A stretch of 64,000 bases of DNA from Nocardiopsis trehalosi NBRC 14201 (GTDB lineage Bacteria; Actinomycetota; Actinomycetes; Streptosporangiales; Streptosporangiaceae). Shown here piece after piece: positions 60,282 through 64,000 of this stretch. Location of the stretch: positions 16,564 to 80,563 of the forward strand of contig NZ_BCRK01000004.1 of NCBI RefSeq assembly GCF_001552555.1. Direction: 5' to 3'. The translations under genes were made by a program, and so were the position numbers. A model generated the notes under the pieces. The model worked only from the letters and a program-made list of their open reading frames with translations, did not search any database and was not told the DNA's origin. How positions within the stretch are numbered: position 1 is the first letter of the stretch; each line of letters begins with the position of its first letter.

Positions 60282-61043
60282 ATGGCGAAACGCGCGGAGC
60301 GGCCGGGCGACCCGGTCCGGCTGGTCGGACTGCTGTGGCGCCCCACCGAGGCCGTGAGCCGCTCGGGGCTCACCCCGCGCCGCATCACCGAGGCGGCGAT
60401 CGCCGTGGCCGACGCCGAGGGCATCGACGCCCTGACCATCCGCCGGGTCGCCGGCGACCTGGGCGTCAGTCCCATGGCGCTCTACCCGCACATCGCCGGG
60501 CGCGCCGAACTGGTGGAGCTGATGCTCGACGCGGTGGCCGGCGAGGTCTACGCCGACGACTCCCCGCCCGGCGAGGCCCCCGACTGGCGCGGGCGCGCCA
60601 CCCGGGTCGCCAACGCCAACTGGGCCCACCACCTGGCCCACCCGTGGACGGTGGAGGTCTCCCCGGGCCGTCCGGTGCCCGGGCCGGGGGTCTCCGCGAA
60701 GTACGAGGCGGAGCTGGGCGCCTTCGAGGGCATCGGGTTGACCGACATCGAGATGGAGCACGCGCTCACGGCCGTCCTCGGCCTGGTGGCGAGCGCCGCC
60801 CGGTCGACCCTCGCCCTGCGCCGGGTCCGCGCCGAGAGTGAGCTGACCGACGTGCAGTGGTGGGCGGCCGTCGGCCCGGCCCTCGGCCAGGCGATGGCCG
60901 GCGGCGCCTTCCCGATCGCCGATCGGGTGAGCGCCAGTCTGGGCGAGGCCACCGGCCTGTCCACCGACCCCGAGGGCGCGTTCGGCTTCGGCCTGCGCCT
61001 CCTCCTCGACGGCCTGGAGGCCGTCCTCGCCGCCCGCCGGTGA
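60282..61043 (+). CDS. TetR-family transcriptional regulator
   Basis: A 253-residue TetR/AcrR-type repressor. The DNA-binding region reads RRITEAAIAVADAEGIDALTIRRVAGDLGVSPMALYPHIAGRAELV. The C-terminal half (from about residue 95) resembles the TetR-C ligand-binding domain. ATG 60282 has GGAGGAG upstream. Divergent from the drrA-like operon, it probably represses it until a drug is bound. It is the last recognisable host-type gene before the mobile region. Confidence 0.9.
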   Translation: MAKRAERPGDPVRLVGLLWRPTEAVSRSGLTPRRITEAAIAVADAEGIDALTIRRVAGDLGVSPMALYPHIAGRAELVELMLDAVAGEVYADDSPPGEAPDWRGRATRVANANWAHHLAHPWTVEVSPGRPVPGPGVSAKYEAELGAFEGIGLTDIEMEHALTAVLGLVASAARSTLALRRVRAESELTDVQWWAAVGPALGQAMAGGAFPIADRVSASLGEATGLSTDPEGAFGFGLRLLLDGLEAVLAARR

Positions 61044-61302
61044 CCGGGCCGACGCCCCGCGTCCTCGGCCGTCGGTCGGTGCGCGCCGGAAGCTCCCGTC
61101 CGGCACCGTGCGGTCACTGCCGTCCGGCGCGGACCCGTCGGGGCCTGGCGCGGGTGCCGGTACCGCTCCGTGCCCGCGCGGACGCGGGGACAGCGGGGCG
61201 GCCGCCCGCACCGCCCCTCGCCGCCCGCCGTCCCGCGCCGGCCGGGCGGGCACGGAGCGAGGCCGGCCGAAGGGGCGGGGCCCGCGCCGCCGGCGCTCCC
61301 GG

Positions 61303-61330
61303 CTAGTGCCGCATCAGCCAACGTTCGCCC
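61303..61330 (-). repeat. Solo IS630 end, inverted relative to the intact element
   Basis: These 28 bases match the reverse complement of the right end of the intact element (63939-63966) at 27 of 28 positions, including a CTAG target at the tip. The match stops there. Read on the minus strand, it ends with an ANVG-stop-type C-terminus like that of the transposase. It is a remnant of a second, related element. Confidence 0.7.
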
Positions 61331-61466
61331 CGACCTCGCCGTCCGGTGCCTGCTCTCGCAGCACCGGGCTTCCAGTACGAGGGTCTTCGCCCAGCGCACC
61401 GAGAGCACGCCCCGGACGCGGCTCTGAAACTGATTGGCAAAGCCTGGCTGAAACAGGACTGATGCA

Positions 61467-62204
61467 TCAATGTGCCCAGGACGGGGCGTACTCGACGTGC
61501 GCCCCGTCCCAGGGCCCGAGGTCCCGGCAGATGTGGTAGTGGCAGCCACCGGGGATGAAGTGCCCGACCTGCGCGTGCGGAGGGCCGTATACGGTCAGGT
61601 CGACGAGATCCCTGGCCGCCGCCCGGTAGTCCATCGGATCACCGGTCAGGAAGAGGGTCTCGGCCTGTATCTGATCCTGTATTCGGGGCGGCCGCTGCCA
61701 GTTCGAGGGCTGCTCGCGCTGCTGCCGCGCCATCAGTTCCTGATACTGGTAGGGCCAGAGACCGAGCGGCATCTCGGGTCCCGGCTCGGGGAGATCGGCG
61801 AGTGGGGGCGAGACACTGGTAACGCTGCCGCTGTTGGCCCTGGAGCTGGCCAACTGACGCACCCGCTTCCAATGCCCTGGGCGGAACTGCAGTGCCCGGG
61901 GCGCCAGTACGAGATCGAAGGTCACCTCGTGCTCGTCGTCGAAGGCGGGCGCCAGGGCCGCGCTGCGGGTGGGCAGGTGGATGAGCGAGTGGCTGGAACG
62001 GGCCGCCAGCAAGAAGAGCGCGGCGAGGCGCCTGCCGTCGGGGCGGTCCACGGACATCCGCCATTCGTCGTCATTCCGCCGATATAGGGCCACGCACCGA
62101 AGCAGCGGCTCGGGCCGCACGATCGTCAACTCCCTGTTGCCGGTGCGCACTCGACGGCGCACCACCCGGACCCGCAAATCTTCCTGGGCCAGCGCCGCCT
62201 TCAC
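61467..62204 (-). CDS. Hypothetical protein between IS ends
   Basis: A 245-residue protein I do not recognise. It has an Arg-rich N-terminal part (EDLRVRVVRRRVRTGN), a central Ala/Leu segment, and a C-terminal region with several Cys, His and Trp (GGCHYHICRDLGPWDG and HVEYAPSW). GC content is lower than in the neighbours. The start is taken at GTG 62204, preceded by a GGGGGATGGG site; ATG 62213 is an alternative. It lies between a solo IS end and an intact IS630 element and may be cargo or a relic of transferred DNA. Confidence 0.55.
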   Translation of the reverse strand: MKAALAQEDLRVRVVRRRVRTGNRELTIVRPEPLLRCVALYRRNDDEWRMSVDRPDGRRLAALFLLAARSSHSLIHLPTRSAALAPAFDDEHEVTFDLVLAPRALQFRPGHWKRVRQLASSRANSGSVTSVSPPLADLPEPGPEMPLGLWPYQYQELMARQQREQPSNWQRPPRIQDQIQAETLFLTGDPMDYRAAARDLVDLTVYGPPHAQVGHFIPGGCHYHICRDLGPWDGAHVEYAPSWAH

Positions 62205-62347
62205 TTGACCCATCCCCCGACATCCCTATCCGTCGCCGTCTCTGTGCGACCCATGTGTACCAGAGGCGGCCTCCTCCAGATGGGGCGAGTGTGACGAGAC
62301 GACCAAGCCAAGGGAGTTCGGAACGTCTCACGGTGACAGCGACAGCC

Positions 62348-62527
62348 AGTCAGAGGAGTGATCGGAGCCGGCGTAGCTGCTTCGTCGTAGTGGACCTGGG
62401 CACCGGAGAAGACCGCGTCGCTGGACACGTGCACCAGCCGTGCTGCCCGGCCGGCTGCGGCCATCGCTACCCGGATGGCGCCCTCCGCTGTTGTCGCCCA
62501 ATCGGCCTTTCGGGAAGCGCCGCCGCA
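62348..62527 (-). pseudogene. Fragment of an RmlD-type sugar-nucleotide reductase gene
   Basis: About 60 codons read RKADWATTAEGAIRVAMAAA and then RLVHVSSDAVFSGAQVHYDE, the hallmark centre of the dTDP-4-dehydrorhamnose reductase (RmlD) SDR family. Sequence before and after does not continue the family, the expected YxxxK is absent, and no start or stop fits. The gene is thus broken on both sides. Confidence 0.65.
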
Positions 62528-62531
62528 CACC

Positions 62532-62735
62532 GTGGCGCGTGACGCGCCGGTGCGACTGCTGGCCCCTGGTGATCCGGGCTTGGCCGAGGCCGTCGGGCGG
62601 GTGGGCTTCGCGCAGGTGGCGTTCGGTGTCGACGCGGAGTGGACCGACCGGATCAGCCGGTACGAGCAGATCGCGGAAATGCGCGTCGCCGAGTTCGGCA
62701 CGCACGCGGACGATGAGGTTGTGAATCTCGGCTAG
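62532..62735 (+). pseudogene. Unidentified gene fragment ending at the IS boundary
   Basis: An open frame of about 67 codons with strong third-position GC, ending EWTDRISRYEQIAEMRVAEF and then a stop (TAG 62733-62735) built from the CTAG target of the IS. It has no family I recognise and appears to be the C-terminal remnant of a larger gene. Confidence 0.35.
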
Positions 62736-63965
62736 CGCCGCATCAGTGACCCTTGTGCTGTGGTGAGGTGACGCGCCGTCCGGATTCCACTCCGGCGGCG
62801 CGCGTCCGGCACGCTGTGCTGGTGGCCGAACGCGTACGTATCCGCGAGATCGATGACGACGAGGGTCGGCGGCTGCTGCGGATCATCCGCAGGGGCACCG
62901 GGTCGGTGGTGACCTGGCGGCGGGCCCAGACGGTGCTGCTGTCCGCGCAGGGCATGCCCGTGGCGACGATCGCCGAGGTGACGTTCACCAGCGCAGACCG
63001 GGTCCGGGACGTGATCCACAACTTCAACGCCGACGGCTTCGACTCCCTCTACCCGAAGTACAAGGGCGGCCGGCCCAAGACGTTCACCCTCCCAGAACGT
63101 CGTGAGATCGAGAAGATCGCCAAGTCCAAGCCGGCCGAGCACGGCCTTCCCTTCTCGACCTGGAGCCTGGCCAAGCTGGCCGACTTCCTGGTCGCCGAGG
63201 GGGTGGTCGACGACATCAGCCACGAGGGCCTACGGGTCCTGCTCCGCGAGGAGGGCGTCTCGTTTCAACGCATAAAGACTTGGAAGACCTCCCGTGACCC
63301 CGACTACGCCGCCAAGAAGGCCCGCGTCGAGCACCTCTACGCCATCGCCGACGGCGAGGTCATGCCCGAGGAAGGCGAGCCCGAAGTCGTGTTCTGCCTT
63401 GACGAGTTCGGCCCGCTCATCCTCCAGCCGCACCCGGGCCGACAGTGGACCGAGCGCGGCGGGAAGCACAAGGACCCCGACCGGGAGCCAAGGCCCCGCC
63501 GTCGGGCGACCTACACCCGCCCGCACGGGGTCAGGCACCTGTTCGCCGCCTACGACCTGGGCAAGAACCAGCTCTACGGCCACATCAAGCCGAGAAAGCA
63601 CCGCACGAGGTTCTTGGAGTTCTGCCGCTACCTGCGCGGCCTCCACCCGCCCGAGGTCCGGATCGCGATCGTGCTCGACAACTTCTCCCCGCACCTGACC
63701 ACGAAGAAGGACTCCCGGGTCGGCGACTGGGCCGCAGCCAACAACGTCGAGTTCGCCTACACGCCGACCAACAGCTCCTGGCTCAACCGCATCGAGGCCC
63801 AGTTCACCGCCCTGCGCTACTTCGCGCTGGACGGCACGGACCATGCCAGCCACAAGGAGCAAGGCAGCATGATCCGCCGCTACATCATCTGGCGGAACAA
63901 GCACGCCGCCGACGAACGGCTACGTGAAGTGGTTGACAGGGCGAACGTTGCCTGATGCGGCACTA
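62733..63965 (+). mobile_element. IS630-family insertion sequence, apparently intact
   Basis: The element is bounded by TA duplications (62733-62734 and 63964-63965), the target choice of the IS630/Tc1 superfamily. Terminal inverted repeats begin GCGCCGCATCAG on the left and, read inward, GTGCCGCATCAG on the right. It holds a single full-length transposase gene. The near-perfect ends suggest recent movement. Confidence 0.85.
62822..63955 (+). CDS. IS630-family transposase
   Basis: A 377-residue DDE transposase. An N-terminal helix-turn-helix region (LRIIRRGTGSVVTWRRAQTVLL and MPVATIAEVTFTSADRVRDVI) is followed by the catalytic core: first Asp in VFCLDEFGPL, second in IAIVLDNFSPH and Glu in SSWLNRIEAQF. 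The gene fills the element and its stop lies inside the right end region. The start is uncertain; GTG 62822 gives the family-like AERVRIREIDDDEG opening, with GTG 62816 and an upstream frame to 62753 as alternatives. No frameshift is seen, so the enzyme is probably active. Confidence 0.88.
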   Translation: MAERVRIREIDDDEGRRLLRIIRRGTGSVVTWRRAQTVLLSAQGMPVATIAEVTFTSADRVRDVIHNFNADGFDSLYPKYKGGRPKTFTLPERREIEKIAKSKPAEHGLPFSTWSLAKLADFLVAEGVVDDISHEGLRVLLREEGVSFQRIKTWKTSRDPDYAAKKARVEHLYAIADGEVMPEEGEPEVVFCLDEFGPLILQPHPGRQWTERGGKHKDPDREPRPRRRATYTRPHGVRHLFAAYDLGKNQLYGHIKPRKHRTRFLEFCRYLRGLHPPEVRIAIVLDNFSPHLTTKKDSRVGDWAAANNVEFAYTPTNSSWLNRIEAQFTALRYFALDGTDHASHKEQGSMIRRYIIWRNKHAADERLREVVDRANVA

Positions 63966-64000
63966 GGTCGTGTTGTGGATCATTCGGGCTCGCGATCCCG

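Noticed and set aside
61470..62087. 205-residue plus-strand ORF opposite the unknown gene
   Set aside because: The minus-strand frame has the more protein-like composition and a ribosome site; the plus frame looks like its shadow. The choice is not certain.

Overview
The window is about 64 kb of very GC-rich actinobacterial DNA. Genes are dense, GTG starts are common, and stop/start overlaps of the GTGA or ATGA type are frequent. Gene content (LigD-type polymerase, GpgS, manganese catalase, DUF574-type methyltransferase, several LigD/RecQ/SNF2-type genes, no mycolate genes seen) fits a soil actinomycete. A Nocardiopsidaceae-like or other Streptosporangiales organism is a guess; the genus cannot be fixed by eye. 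No rRNA or tRNA gene was recognised.

Layout. 0-9 kb: the end of an NHEJ polymerase gene, a pyroglutamyl-peptidase-like protein, an ALDH7-type dehydrogenase, and a three-gene molybdenum aldehyde oxidoreductase operon (paoABC-like). 9-17 kb: a sulfotransferase-like gene with palindromic operators, a FadR-type GntR regulator, small accessory genes, a two-to-three-repeat type I-E CRISPR remnant without cas genes, recQ, and an ECF sigma factor. 17.7-22 kb: a dicarboxylate module of MatC transporter, fused AccD/AccA-like carboxyltransferase and class III CoA-transferase. Its first two genes share a TGG-N5-CCA operator, and a similar half is seen in front of the FadR-type regulator. 22-30 kb: ThuA-like protein, homocysteine methyltransferase, a second sulfotransferase-like gene, and a MarR-controlled homogentisate operon (metallo-beta-lactamase-fold protein, FAD hydroxylase, homogentisate dioxygenase, unknown protein).

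30-37 kb: a HAD/P-loop ATPase fusion, a secreted protein, and a divergent sugar block (zinc alcohol dehydrogenase plus Gfo/Idh oxidoreductase on one side, glucosyl-3-phosphoglycerate synthase plus GT4 glycosyltransferase on the other). 37.2-46.2 kb: a lipid polyketide locus of discrete acyl carrier protein, one fully reducing KS-AT-DH-ER-KR-ACP synthase resembling mycocerosic acid synthase, and a fatty acyl-AMP ligase. 46-55 kb: manganese catalase with a SigB-like promoter, aldo-keto reductase, cold-shock protein with a terminator-like 5' leader, acetyltransferase, SnoaL-like protein, DUF574-type methyltransferase and a SWIM/SNF2 pair.

55-61 kb is a resistance island: an Erm-type rRNA methyltransferase preceded by a Cys-rich repetitive leader ORF and a nested hairpin, a UvrA-like (DrrC-type) protein, a DrrA/DrrB-type ABC exporter, and a divergent TetR regulator. 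61.3-64 kb is a mobile scar: an intact IS630-family element, a solo copy of its end 2.6 kb away in inverted orientation, an unrecognised gene and two gene fragments.
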